64,000 nt of DNA from Cognatitamlana sp035818475 (GTDB lineage Bacteria; Bacteroidota; Bacteroidia; Flavobacteriales; Flavobacteriaceae): contig NZ_JAYMGV010000001.1 in assembly GCF_035818475.1 (NCBI RefSeq), forward strand, positions 1,488,001 through 1,552,000, given 5' to 3'. Positions 10,401 to 18,803 of this stretch are shown one piece after another. The notes under the pieces were generated by a model, which was not told the origin of the DNA, made no database searches, and was given only the letters and a program-made list of their open reading frames with translations. Position 1 is the first letter of the stretch; every line of letters begins with the position of its first letter. The position numbers and the translations under genes were made by a program.

Positions 10401-11120
10401 TATGATTACCAGTTGAATGAAAATGGAGAAAGATTGGTGAGCGATGATGGTCATCACTACCTTACCACCGATGAGAAAGTACCATTAGGCAATGCCACTC
10501 CAAGTTTTGTTGGAGGAATAAATAATACCTTAAGCTATAAGAATTTCTCACTTGGAATTAATATTGATACTAAATGGGGAGCAGATGTATTTGCAGGGAC
10601 TTATGCCAATTCAATTTATAATGGGCAAGCACCAATTACAGTAAATGAACGCTTAGGTGGAGGCTTGCCTTTTACATCAACCGATGGTTCTACAAGTAAT
10701 ATTGGTGTAATTTTAGATGGTGTACATGCTAATGGACAACCAAATACTACAGTGGTTCACCCTATTTGGAAATATGTTGGGAACTATGGTAGTGCCTGGG
10801 GGGATAGAACGGCATTAGTTAACGGAGAATATGAGAATCAAAAATTTTTACATCGCGAAGTGGTTATAGATAATTCTTGGGTAAAGTTAAGACAGGTTTC
10901 ATTAAATTATACTGTACCTAAAGAGCTGCTTGCAAAAACAAAGATTTTTCAAAGTTTGAATTTTTCGCTTGTAGGTAGAGATCTACTATACCTCTACCAA
11001 AATATGCCTGATAATATAAACCCTGAAGGACTTACCAATGTTGGTAATGGGCAAGGCGTTGAGTGGGGTGCATTACCCGGGTTTAGCTCATTTACCATAG
11101 GGTTAAATGCATCATTCTAA
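7440..11120 (+). CDS. SusC/RagA-type TonB-dependent receptor with N-terminal STN domain
   Basis: 1226 residues. An unusually long leader precedes the hydrophobic signal at about 21-38 (MKLTTLFLMVSLCYVNA), as is common in STN-type SusC proteins; an internal ATG at 7500 is an alternative start. Order of parts: STN/secretin-like domain (about 45-110), carboxypeptidase-regulatory-like domain (about 138-215, with TDQNGQPLPGATI), TonB-box-like EVVVTALG, plug domain (about 235-345, with PLIIIDG and VLKGPAAAALYGARGSNGVVLI), then a large beta-barrel. SusC forms the outer-membrane pore under a SusD lid and imports oligosaccharides. The STN domain couples it to the FecR/ECF pair just upstream. SusD follows after 21 bases. 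Confidence 0.96.
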   Translation: MKKITNPWVTFDYKFKFDLKMKLTTLFLMVSLCYVNANSYSQNARITLNLQGVSVNQVLDNIESLSEFKFLFKRKEIDVKRIVSIKVKKQPISSILKNLFEGEQVDYKVFNKQIILNQASNIPNAGYKTVKKDQQPSVTGSVTDQNGQPLPGATIQVKGTRIGVATDFDGKYSLELPDNSKYLVFSYVGMSTQEIEIGTQSVIDVIMKEDASTLNEVVVTALGLKRQSRELGYATQGVSGESLVQASSPDIITALSGQIAGVNISVPDGVEGSSSRIIIRGNNSIKGDNQPLIIIDGVQQSNDFIERDNFSGYTDWGTALNNVNSFDIENLEVLKGPAAAALYGARGSNGVVLITTKKGSKREGLGINYSTRFRITSATRYRDIQNVFGSGGPITPNDSANPSLPVNGDGEFILPGVWGTTSPQHSGGLGLGGRATWADFSWYASGVSWGPRMEGQLVRWWDGELRSFSPQPNNIKEYFRTGTNAEHNISFSDAGSFGSVRVSLTHLDHQSVTPNSDFKQNTINIGSALNISDRLKADVALTYFDYSRKNSPILGDANDSWGKATLYYYPRNYKVLDKGIYENEDGSRNDLAGYGNNYWGNSQYLWWNTYHDNRYLDRKKLLGSLTLNYEATNWLSLMGRIGIEDTRENFSRQRDPVDVFGLLDAAYTRSLTNKSVINTDFLATLRKDNILPNFNASLSLGGASLAISNYGINAARGEIDKGEAQVAYPFQFSFNNVEDGSQIDAEEIFYDKKINSLFSFLDLSYKDYLFLQVTGRNDWSSTLPSSNNSYFYPSANLSFIATDAFDLTNIKWLSFAKLRLAVARTAIDTDPFSTAAIYDPGNFAGNPTVSLPDVIPPINLKPQISDSYEAGLSLGIDNNRFNVDFTYYKTKSFNQILESPVPISSGASSYMFNTGELENKGVEIQFNGRIIDNPNFRWNMSINYARNKNFVVALDEQAEFLELANLWGVYGPSVRVKPGDQYGTIYGYDYQLNENGERLVSDDGHHYLTTDEKVPLGNATPSFVGGINNTLSYKNFSLGINIDTKWGADVFAGTYANSIYNGQAPITVNERLGGGLPFTSTDGSTSNIGVILDGVHANGQPNTTVVHPIWKYVGNYGSAWGDRTALVNGEYENQKFLHREVVIDNSWVKLRQVSLNYTVPKELLAKTKIFQSLNFSLVGRDLLYLYQNMPDNINPEGLTNVGNGQGVEWGALPGFSSFTIGLNASF

Positions 11121-11141
11121 TAACTTTTTAATTTTAAAATT

Positions 11142-12737
11142 ATGAAAAACAAAATATACGCATTACTCGTTTTATTCGGATTGTTATTGGCTGGTTGTGA
11201 TAAGGGTTTTGAAGAATTAAATGAATCGCCAGACAGGCCCGTTACAGCAGATTTATCCGCTGTTTATAATAAGATATCAAATAGCTTTAGGAATATAGGA
11301 ACAGAACAAACATTTCTTAGGAACGAATTACTTTTACCAAGTACACAATTAACTGGTTTGTCTCGTAGAATTGGTGTTGATCCGATTTCACGAACTCAAG
11401 GTAGTCTTTGGGAAAATTATTATAAAGCTTTAAAGAATATTGTATTTTTAGAAAGAGAAATAGCAGCTTCTGAAGGTTTAAATACCTTTTCTGCAGAGGC
11501 AATGCTTAAAATTGCAAAAGCTTTTTTAACTTTAAAAATTACCGATCTCTATGGAGATATACCATTTACCGAAGCTGCACATGGATTTGTTGTAGGTGAA
11601 GATCAGGTTCTTCGACCTGTCTACGATGACTCAAAAAGTATCTATTTAGCTTGTTTGGAAGATTTGAAATGGGCAAGTGATAATATTAATACAACTGGAG
11701 ATGGTACACTTCTTAGTTTTGCAGGAGTAGACTCTTACTATGGTGGCGATTTGCTTAAATGGGAAAAATTAGCAAACACTTTGCGTTTGCGTTATGCATT
11801 AAGAATAAGTGAAAAGGAGGCAGCAATAGCTGATGAAATAATTTCTGAAATTCTTGGTGGTGGTAAACCTGTTATAGAAGGAACTTCCTCTACATCCGAG
11901 GATTTTTATTATAATAGAATTAGTGCAGATGATCGCTCATGGTTACAACCAGCTTTTCGTGCAGCAGGGTCTAATGGTGTGCGATTAGGAGAGAATATAT
12001 GGAACTTTATGTCCGATAGCGATGCACAAGATGGTTCGGGAATTTTTGATCCAAGGCTGTATATCTACTTCGAACCTAATAAGGATGACTTATGGATTCC
12101 TGTAACTCAAGATTTTGATGCGGTTGATCCTGTCGATGACGCCGATATTTATCATGGGTCAAGAGCAAACGATTATCATAATGAAAGACATTTGAATCAT
12201 TATGCTGCAATAAATACCAATTTTGTCTTTTCGAGAACCAATAGAGTACCTGTCGTAACATCATCTGAAGCCTACTTTTTGAAAGCTGAAGCCTATGCTA
12301 GAGGTATTGGTGTTGCAAAAGATATGACCTTGGCAGAAGAAAACTATTATAATGGTATAAGAGCATCTGTAAATTATTGGTATGAGGTTGTTGATGATTT
12401 AGAGAAGTGGCAATATCCTATAACTATTAGTATGCCTCCAACGGAAACTGAAATGAACAATTTCCTGAGTCATGCACAGGTTGCTTTTACAGGAACAGAC
12501 GATGAAAAATTGAATAAAATTTATGGTCAGCGCTGGGCATCCTTATTTTGGCTACCAGAAGAAGCTCATTTTCTGCAATCCAGGACAGAACGCACACCTT
12601 TAATTGGTAGTAGAGGGGACTTTTATAGAATGCCATATCCTGAGACCGAAGAAGCGAATAATAAGCAAAACTTTGATGCGGCGGTCACAAAGATGGGCGG
12701 CAACGGATTTGACATAAAGTTATGGTGGATGAAGTGA
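11142..12737 (+). CDS. SusD/RagB-family nutrient-binding lipoprotein (SusD-like_2 type)
   Basis: 531 residues. The lipoprotein signal ends in LLAGC (Cys19), followed by DKGFEELN, typical for SusD-like_2. Other family hallmarks are the helical region with KITDLYGDIPFTEA, the LLKWEKLANTLRLRYALRIS stretch, EAYFLKAEAYARG and the C-terminal IYGQRWASLFWLPEEAHF region. It should sit on the cell surface as the lid of the SusC pore encoded upstream. A strong hairpin terminator follows about 60 bases after the stop codon and closes the locus. Confidence 0.95.
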   Translation: MKNKIYALLVLFGLLLAGCDKGFEELNESPDRPVTADLSAVYNKISNSFRNIGTEQTFLRNELLLPSTQLTGLSRRIGVDPISRTQGSLWENYYKALKNIVFLEREIAASEGLNTFSAEAMLKIAKAFLTLKITDLYGDIPFTEAAHGFVVGEDQVLRPVYDDSKSIYLACLEDLKWASDNINTTGDGTLLSFAGVDSYYGGDLLKWEKLANTLRLRYALRISEKEAAIADEIISEILGGGKPVIEGTSSTSEDFYYNRISADDRSWLQPAFRAAGSNGVRLGENIWNFMSDSDAQDGSGIFDPRLYIYFEPNKDDLWIPVTQDFDAVDPVDDADIYHGSRANDYHNERHLNHYAAINTNFVFSRTNRVPVVTSSEAYFLKAEAYARGIGVAKDMTLAEENYYNGIRASVNYWYEVVDDLEKWQYPITISMPPTETEMNNFLSHAQVAFTGTDDEKLNKIYGQRWASLFWLPEEAHFLQSRTERTPLIGSRGDFYRMPYPETEEANNKQNFDAAVTKMGGNGFDIKLWWMK

Positions 12738-12796
12738 AAGCATTTAATAAATTAGAGTTATAGTTAGTTTATTATAATTAGTTTTTTATTTGATTT

Positions 12797-12822
12797 AAAG
12801 GAGGGTATATGCCCTCCTTTTT
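12797..12822 (+). terminator. intrinsic terminator after SusD
   Basis: Nine-base perfect arms (AAAGGAGGG and CCCTCCTTT) with a six-base loop, followed by more T residues. It lies about 60 bases after the SusD stop codon. Confidence 0.85.
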
Positions 12823-13120
12823 ATTTGACCTGCTTTGTCTCGCCCTGAAATAGCGTTACACAAAAATGTAACATTATGAAAGTCCGATGTATCGGAATTA
12901 GGATGCTTTTTTGTTTTCATAAGAACGGAACGTATAATTGCTCGGTATCCAAACATAGAGCAATTTTAATATTCAGGAAACTTAATACTATCCTGGGAAC
13001 CGATATCGATATGGTATGCCATGGGAAAAAGTACTATAAAACAACTCAGAAACAGGGACTGAAGTAGATTTGACATTGTTCTATGGTTTGTTGCGCTATA
13101 AATTAATATAACATTTTTCT

Positions 13121-13128
13121 TATATTTG
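13121..13128 (+). promoter_or_regulatory. possible -7 box for the decarboxylase gene
   Basis: The octamer TATATTTG matches the Bacteroidota -7 consensus TAnnTTTG. No TTG element was found at the usual distance upstream, and the gap to the start codon at 13258 is about 130 bases, so support is limited. Confidence 0.3.
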
Positions 13129-13257
13129 ATTCGTATTTAAGCTACTCCCAACGAAGTATTTTTTGATAGCACTCCATATGAATGTTATGAGATACTTGTG
13201 TTTTCTTTTCTTATTCTTTTACAAACAGAAGGTTATCTTATATAAAAACCAACAACG

Positions 13258-15123
13258 ATGAAAGATACAAAGAAAAGCACAGTGCCGTACGGACCAAAAC
13301 AAGAACCCTGGGATCAACAAACCCCTGACTGGTCTGGAGTTACCGGACCTCTTGAAAATCCAATTCCAATTTATGATGCAGTACCTCCAAGAGATGTACA
13401 TGGGGATTTCCCTAAGATCGATTACAGCAAGTTTGAAATTCCCCCGGAAGGCTTATCTGCAACTGAATATAATGCGGCGATGTCTGAATTTGAAAGCTTT
13501 ATTAAGACACAGCATAAACGGTTTACCGGGTATCAAACCAATGAGTATATTGAAGGAAATGATGAATTGTCATGGTTGTTGAATATACACACCAATAATG
13601 TTGGAGATCCGTTTACTACGGGTATTTTTTCATTAAACACAAAATTTGTGGAGCGCGCTGTTCTGGATTATTTTGCAGCATTATGGCGCGCTGACTGGCC
13701 TTATAATGAGACATCCGGCGATATAGACAGATATTGGGGCTATGTCATGTCTATGGGGTCTACCGAAGGTAATATTTATGCTCTGTATAATGGCAGGGAA
13801 TATCTTAGCGGTGGTAAATTAATTATTGACCCTGAGAGCGAACAAAAGACCCGGGAAAAATTAAAACGCGGTAAATTTGCTTTGGAAAAAACATATAAAC
13901 TGATACGGCCTGTTGACTATTATGAGAACCCAAACAAATACAAACCTATTGCGTTTTATTCAGAAGATACGCATTACTCCGTTATAAAGGGGGTAAGTGT
14001 ATGCGGTGTGGTTAACTTTTCTGAAGCAGGTAACACCCATTACCCTAAAGAATGCCCAATAACCAAAGATGGTGTTTGGCCGGACGAAGTGCCTTCTCAT
14101 AATTTTAACCATGATGATCCAAAATCCGGAACTATAGATGTAGACGCTTTAAAAGCATTAGTGAACTTTTTTGCCAAAAAGGGACATCCTGTTTTAATTG
14201 TACTCAATGAAGGTTCCACATGGAAAGGCGCTTATGATAATGTACCTGAAGTAGATGCTATGCTTAAAGAGCTGGGGCAAACCTATCCCTGGCTATGGGA
14301 ACGTGAGGTTAACTATAAGATAGGCAATGATACGCATACTGATATAAGACGGGGGTTCTGGTTGCATATTGACGGTGCTTTGGGTTCTACATATTTACCT
14401 TTTTTAAGAATGGCCAAAGCACAGGGTAAATTACCTGATGATAAGCCTGTTCCTGAATTTGATTTTAGTATAGATTCAGTGATGAGCATTGTTTCGTCCC
14501 TGCATAAGTGGATTGGAGCTCCGTGGCCGGGAGGAATCTATATGACCAAAAGAAAATTTCAATTGAGTCCACCGGACACAGCCGGTTATATTGGATCGCC
14601 GGACACTACGCTTGGCGGATCAAGAAACGGGTTTTCACCTATGCTCTATTGGAAGTATTTTGCAAAAAAAAGCTATTCAGAAAACATTACCAGGGCTTTA
14701 AAAACAGAAGCAGTAGCTGTTGAATTTGAAACTAAAATAAAACTATTGGAAAAAGAGCTGCAAGTTCAGTTCCCAGAGGATAATGTTGATCTTTGGATCC
14801 ATCGTTCCGCTTTATCGTTAGCGGTTCTGTTTAGAAAGGTCAATAATGATATTACCTATAAGTATACGGTGGACTCAGAACGTATCTGTGTGCCTTATGA
14901 AGATGATGGCGTACTGTATGCCGAAGAGCGAACCTATTCTCATGTGTACTCTATGACTTCCCTGGGAGAATACGGACTGGTTGATAAATTGATCAATGAC
15001 ATCAGAGAGGCCTGTAAGGACGGGTGGAAAAATGCATTCCCGGGCCATTGGATAGAAGATGGAAAAGAAGTACATAATCCCGGGAAACGGCATGAAATTC
15101 ATGGCGCATTACAAGCGTTATAG
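13258..15123 (+). CDS. PLP-dependent group II amino-acid decarboxylase, substrate unknown
   Basis: 621 residues. The fold-type I decarboxylase pattern is clear: the MGSTEGNIYALYNGREY block (about 163-178), the PLP-binding aspartate in HIDGALG (Asp372), and the Schiff-base lysine in SSLHKWIG (Lys417). The overall layout resembles bacterial histidine decarboxylase-like and glutamate/aromatic decarboxylase enzymes, but the substrate cannot be read from sequence. It is longer than usual, with an N-terminal extension of about 90 residues rich in Pro. It stands alone between a terminator and a hairpin. It is visibly richer in G+C than the SusD gene before it and uses codons such as CCG, GCG and GGG more freely, which suggests recent acquisition. 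No amino-acid antiporter gene is adjacent. Confidence 0.85.
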   Translation: MKDTKKSTVPYGPKQEPWDQQTPDWSGVTGPLENPIPIYDAVPPRDVHGDFPKIDYSKFEIPPEGLSATEYNAAMSEFESFIKTQHKRFTGYQTNEYIEGNDELSWLLNIHTNNVGDPFTTGIFSLNTKFVERAVLDYFAALWRADWPYNETSGDIDRYWGYVMSMGSTEGNIYALYNGREYLSGGKLIIDPESEQKTREKLKRGKFALEKTYKLIRPVDYYENPNKYKPIAFYSEDTHYSVIKGVSVCGVVNFSEAGNTHYPKECPITKDGVWPDEVPSHNFNHDDPKSGTIDVDALKALVNFFAKKGHPVLIVLNEGSTWKGAYDNVPEVDAMLKELGQTYPWLWEREVNYKIGNDTHTDIRRGFWLHIDGALGSTYLPFLRMAKAQGKLPDDKPVPEFDFSIDSVMSIVSSLHKWIGAPWPGGIYMTKRKFQLSPPDTAGYIGSPDTTLGGSRNGFSPMLYWKYFAKKSYSENITRALKTEAVAVEFETKIKLLEKELQVQFPEDNVDLWIHRSALSLAVLFRKVNNDITYKYTVDSERICVPYEDDGVLYAEERTYSHVYSMTSLGEYGLVDKLINDIREACKDGWKNAFPGHWIEDGKEVHNPGKRHEIHGALQAL

Positions 15124-15184
15124 TATAAAGGAAAAAGAGAAAACCAAAACAGATAGGCTGGTATTTGATAGGGCCTAAAACAAA

Positions 15185-15222
15185 AAAGCACATGTACAAA
15201 CTGGTATGTGTGCTTTATTTAT
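15185..15222 (+). terminator. terminator after the decarboxylase gene
   Basis: An AAAGCACA arm and a TGTGCTTT arm pair perfectly, with an extra three-base pairing inside (GTAC against GTAT), followed by ATTTATT. It lies 60 bases after the decarboxylase stop codon and could also serve the opposite-strand gene ending at 15395. Confidence 0.6.
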
Positions 15223-15394
15223 TGGTTTTTATTTTGGAACGCGATACAATTGCGCATCAGCAGAGAGCATTATAAGAGTTATAGTATAATATTAATAAGA
15301 GAGTCAGGATATATCAATTTATGACAGGTTTGCTTTTCAGAACCAGGTGGTTTATGTTCTGTTAATATAGTATTATTCATGACTGATGTATACT

Positions 15395-18300
15395 TTAAAA
15401 GCTTGATTTGAATTTTAGGATGTTTAGGCCACTGTTTTTATTTAGTATGATGATATGTAGCTGATTTTGAATTTTAATTTTCTTGACGGTTTTGGCTTCT
15501 TTATTATTAAAATAGCTCATATCGTTATAATGTTTAAGGCCTACATCTTTATTTCCTAATAATACATAGCCGGTTGAAGCATCATATCTAATGGTTTCTA
15601 CCTCGGCATCATAAACGTTTCCAACCCCAAAAACATCTGAATAACCATCGCCGTTAATATCCAGGATTTCAAAACCTAGAGTTGGACTAAACTGCGCTTG
15701 AACAGGAAGAGCTTTTATGTCAAAAGTGCCATCTTCTCCCTGTTTTAAAAGGATTGAACTAAAATGCTCTGCTTTATAATGAAGTGCTTTCTTTAAGTTG
15801 TTTGCGCCATAGATATCAGGTAGGGTAGATGTGGCAAAGGCCTTATAGGTTTTTAGTTTTTCATTAATGAATGGAGTTTGTTGAGAGGAACATTCTTTGC
15901 CTCGGACTGGGAGTAAATCACCAGTTTTTGATACCTTACTAAGTACAACATCAAAGGTTTTATTGTCATCAAAATAATCCGCATAAATATGTAACGGTTT
16001 ATCTTTAGTAGGGTGAAACTTGTTATTGTTTCCCCAATTACCAATAAGATAGTCCGGAAGCCCGTCATTATCAATGTCGGTTTGTGCTATGGTCTGATAC
16101 CAGCCGTTTAGGTCACTTAAGCCCTGAACCTCTTTTTGTTTAAATATATTGGTATTGTTTTCAAAAAACACAATACCCATCCATTCGCCAACAGCAATTA
16201 GGTCTAAATCCCCATCGGTGTCAAAATCTGTAAAAACAGCATCATTAACCATTCTTAGACCTGATGTCTCCGGCAATAGTTCTGTGGTAACATCCTTTAA
16301 AATTCCTTTTTGGTTCTCAAATAATTTAGAGTTTGAGGCTAAGGGATATTTGCCGTGTATAACGGCCCCGGCAATAAAGAGGTCCTGATCACCATCTTGA
16401 TCCCAGTCAGCAAAGATTACCTTTTTTGTCCCGTAAAGGTGCTCGGGTAATACTTCCTTTTTGAAGTGGCCTTTCCCATCATTTTTATATAACCGGTCTT
16501 GTAATAACCTGCTGTTTTCAGGGATTTCATAACCTCCGGAGGCTATATATAAATCTAAATCTCCATCATTATCAATATCAACAAATACAGCATCAGTATC
16601 TTCAAAAACCTGGTCAGCATCAAATACATTTTTATTGGATTGGGCAAATGTTCCGTTTGCTTTTTGAATGTACAGTGCTCCTGATTCTCCTTTTGCATTG
16701 CCAACAAAAAAGTCATCTAAACCATCATTATTAATATCACCAACAGCCAATGGGGTGCTTTTTTCTGATTGCTTTTGCGGTAGTAATAACTGTAACTTAT
16801 AATCATCAAACAGGTTTTCCTTTTGAGTATAATGTATTCCGATTTCTGAGGGGGTAATGCTTTCAAACAGGGTGTTGTCCTGCAATTCTGAATTTAGATT
16901 TTTGTGACTGTCAGAATATTTTAATGTGACGGTTTGGTTTGCGTCAATAGCTGTAATAAATTGCTGGTTGTTATCAGGCCATGTTACCAAAATACTATCA
17001 ATTTTATTCTGGTTGCCAATACCAAAATGCAATTTGTTAGTCACTGAAGATTGGTAGCCCCTGCTTACAAAGAGTGTTTTAGATTGTTGCAAACCCTGTG
17101 TGTAGACAGTTACGGAACTCCCAATACCGTTTGGGTTTTTGTGTGCGCCTTCTAACCGGAAATTGATGAAGTTGCCATTTATATTATTTCTGTAAATTGA
17201 AGCTGCTTCCCCTTGATTATTTAAAACGATATCTAAGTCGCCGTCATTATCTAAATCGGCATATACAGCACCACAGGAATTTATTTTTTTGTCAAGCCCC
17301 CAATGTTGTGTTTTATTGTTAAACCCTAAGTTTTTATTGTTTTGAAAGATGTAATTACTCAGCTTAGCAGAAGGCATCATGTTTATAGCCTCATCTAATG
17401 ATACTTTTTTCCGGTTTTGAATATTAGTTCTCATTTGATTCCTGAAATCCTGATTTGAAAGATCGTTTTCAATACCGTTGGTAATCAATAAATCGTTATA
17501 ACCATCATGATCAAAATCTGCTATTAACGGAGCCCAGCTCCAATCTGTTTTTGCAATTCCGGTTAGTTGTCCTATTTCACTAAAATAACCATTCCCGTTA
17601 TTGAGCTGAAGCATGTTTGACATGTACTGATGATGGTAGTTGTTATTGACTAGAAAATTAAATTGATCGGTACTCATAGTGGCCATATTCTCCTTACCCC
17701 GAATATGGTCTTCAGCCAACATATCCAAAACCACTAAATCCGGTTTTAGGTCGTTGTTGATATCGGCATAATCTGAGCCCATGCTATTGGCAGAAATGTG
17801 TTTGAATCTGGTAAGGACCTCATCTTTAAACGTACCATTACCTTGATTTATATATAAAAAATCAGGTTCCAGAAAATCATTTGCTACAAAAATGTCCTGA
17901 AGATTATCGTTATTAAAATCACCAATGCTGGCACTTAATCCCCAGGCTTTATTTTCTATACCGACTTCTTTAGTGACGTTTGAAAATATTTTGCCATCAT
18001 TTCTAAATAGCTGATCAGAATGAAAGGCTTCTTTGGTTGCCAGTACTGCAGGATTAACAGTTATATTATTTCTGAAATCGGCCCGGTGATTCACCAAATA
18101 CATATCCAGATCGGAATCATTATCATAATCAAAAAAATAGGCTTGAACTGAGAAGCCAAAATGATCTAATCCGTATTGGGCAGCTTCTTCTTTAAAGGTA
18201 TTGTCCTTTTGATTTATAAACAGTTTATTTTTTCTGAGTTGGTGGCTTTTTAAGGATCCCGACTTGCATACATAAATATCCAACCAACCATCATTGTTTA

Positions 18301-18700
18301 TATCAATCATAGAAACTCCGGTTGTCCAGCCCTCACTATCTTCAACTAAAGCCTTAGTGGTGATGTCTTTGAATTTAAGATCGCCGGTATTTAGATATAG
18401 TTTATTGGATTCTTGATTTGAGCTAAAATAGAGATCATCCAGCCCGTCATTATTAATATCCCCTACGGCTACTCCCGCACCGTTGTATATATACGCATAA
18501 TTTAGAAAGTTGAAATACAGATCTTCAGTTACCGTATTTTTGAAATCAATACTGGTGTGTTCGGCATCAATTAAGCTAAAAAGGGTACGCTTTTTTACGT
18601 TTTCATTTTCTTTTTCACAAGCAAAGCTTATAAAAAGTAAGATAAACAGAGCACATTTAAGAACCACGGATAGTTTATATGAATATTGTTTTATTTCCAT
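15395..18700 (-). CDS. FG-GAP/VCBS-repeat lipoprotein with ASPIC/UnbV domain
   Basis: 1101 residues with a lipoprotein signal ending in SFAC (Cys28). Many FG-GAP-type calcium-binding repeats occur, such as DINNDGLDDLYF, DFDHDGYNDLLI, DLDNDGDLDIVL and DIDNDGDLDLYI, and would form one or two beta-propellers. An ASPIC/UnbV segment lies at about 515-580 (GIGSSVTVYT, QSSVTNKLHFGIG). Proteins of this kind are frequent in Bacteroidota glycan loci as surface proteins, but their role is not established. It is the last gene of the - strand amino-sugar cluster, 103 bases after a GH20 gene. No enzymatic motif was seen, so a binding or adhesive role is only a guess. Confidence 0.88.
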   Translation of the reverse strand: MEIKQYSYKLSVVLKCALFILLFISFACEKENENVKKRTLFSLIDAEHTSIDFKNTVTEDLYFNFLNYAYIYNGAGVAVGDINNDGLDDLYFSSNQESNKLYLNTGDLKFKDITTKALVEDSEGWTTGVSMIDINNDGWLDIYVCKSGSLKSHQLRKNKLFINQKDNTFKEEAAQYGLDHFGFSVQAYFFDYDNDSDLDMYLVNHRADFRNNITVNPAVLATKEAFHSDQLFRNDGKIFSNVTKEVGIENKAWGLSASIGDFNNDNLQDIFVANDFLEPDFLYINQGNGTFKDEVLTRFKHISANSMGSDYADINNDLKPDLVVLDMLAEDHIRGKENMATMSTDQFNFLVNNNYHHQYMSNMLQLNNGNGYFSEIGQLTGIAKTDWSWAPLIADFDHDGYNDLLITNGIENDLSNQDFRNQMRTNIQNRKKVSLDEAINMMPSAKLSNYIFQNNKNLGFNNKTQHWGLDKKINSCGAVYADLDNDGDLDIVLNNQGEAASIYRNNINGNFINFRLEGAHKNPNGIGSSVTVYTQGLQQSKTLFVSRGYQSSVTNKLHFGIGNQNKIDSILVTWPDNNQQFITAIDANQTVTLKYSDSHKNLNSELQDNTLFESITPSEIGIHYTQKENLFDDYKLQLLLPQKQSEKSTPLAVGDINNDGLDDFFVGNAKGESGALYIQKANGTFAQSNKNVFDADQVFEDTDAVFVDIDNDGDLDLYIASGGYEIPENSRLLQDRLYKNDGKGHFKKEVLPEHLYGTKKVIFADWDQDGDQDLFIAGAVIHGKYPLASNSKLFENQKGILKDVTTELLPETSGLRMVNDAVFTDFDTDGDLDLIAVGEWMGIVFFENNTNIFKQKEVQGLSDLNGWYQTIAQTDIDNDGLPDYLIGNWGNNNKFHPTKDKPLHIYADYFDDNKTFDVVLSKVSKTGDLLPVRGKECSSQQTPFINEKLKTYKAFATSTLPDIYGANNLKKALHYKAEHFSSILLKQGEDGTFDIKALPVQAQFSPTLGFEILDINGDGYSDVFGVGNVYDAEVETIRYDASTGYVLLGNKDVGLKHYNDMSYFNNKEAKTVKKIKIQNQLHIIILNKNSGLNILKFKSSF

Positions 18701-18803
18701 AAGTTTAAATTCCGGATGCTTTGGTATTATTGTACTTTAATTTGCTGCTTTATAGAATAGCCAGCCACATTTTGTTGATCCACTACCTACTATTAAGATC
18801 ATT

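Larger units (their letters stand above)
12738..13257. other. 520-base intergenic region before the decarboxylase gene
   Basis: It begins with the terminator of the SusD gene. After that I see a short inverted repeat (GTTACA and TGTAAC around 12854-12871), a 63-codon frame at 12876-13067 that resembles nothing I recognise, and an AT-rich stretch with a TATATTTG box near 13121. It may be the junction where the more G+C-rich decarboxylase gene entered the locus, but no insertion-sequence ends could be confirmed. Confidence 0.45.

Noticed and set aside
12876..13067. 63-codon frame between the SusD terminator and the decarboxylase gene
   Set aside because: The translation has no recognisable motif, an odd composition rich in Cys, His and Lys, and no clear upstream signal. 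It may be a chance frame or a remnant at an insertion junction.
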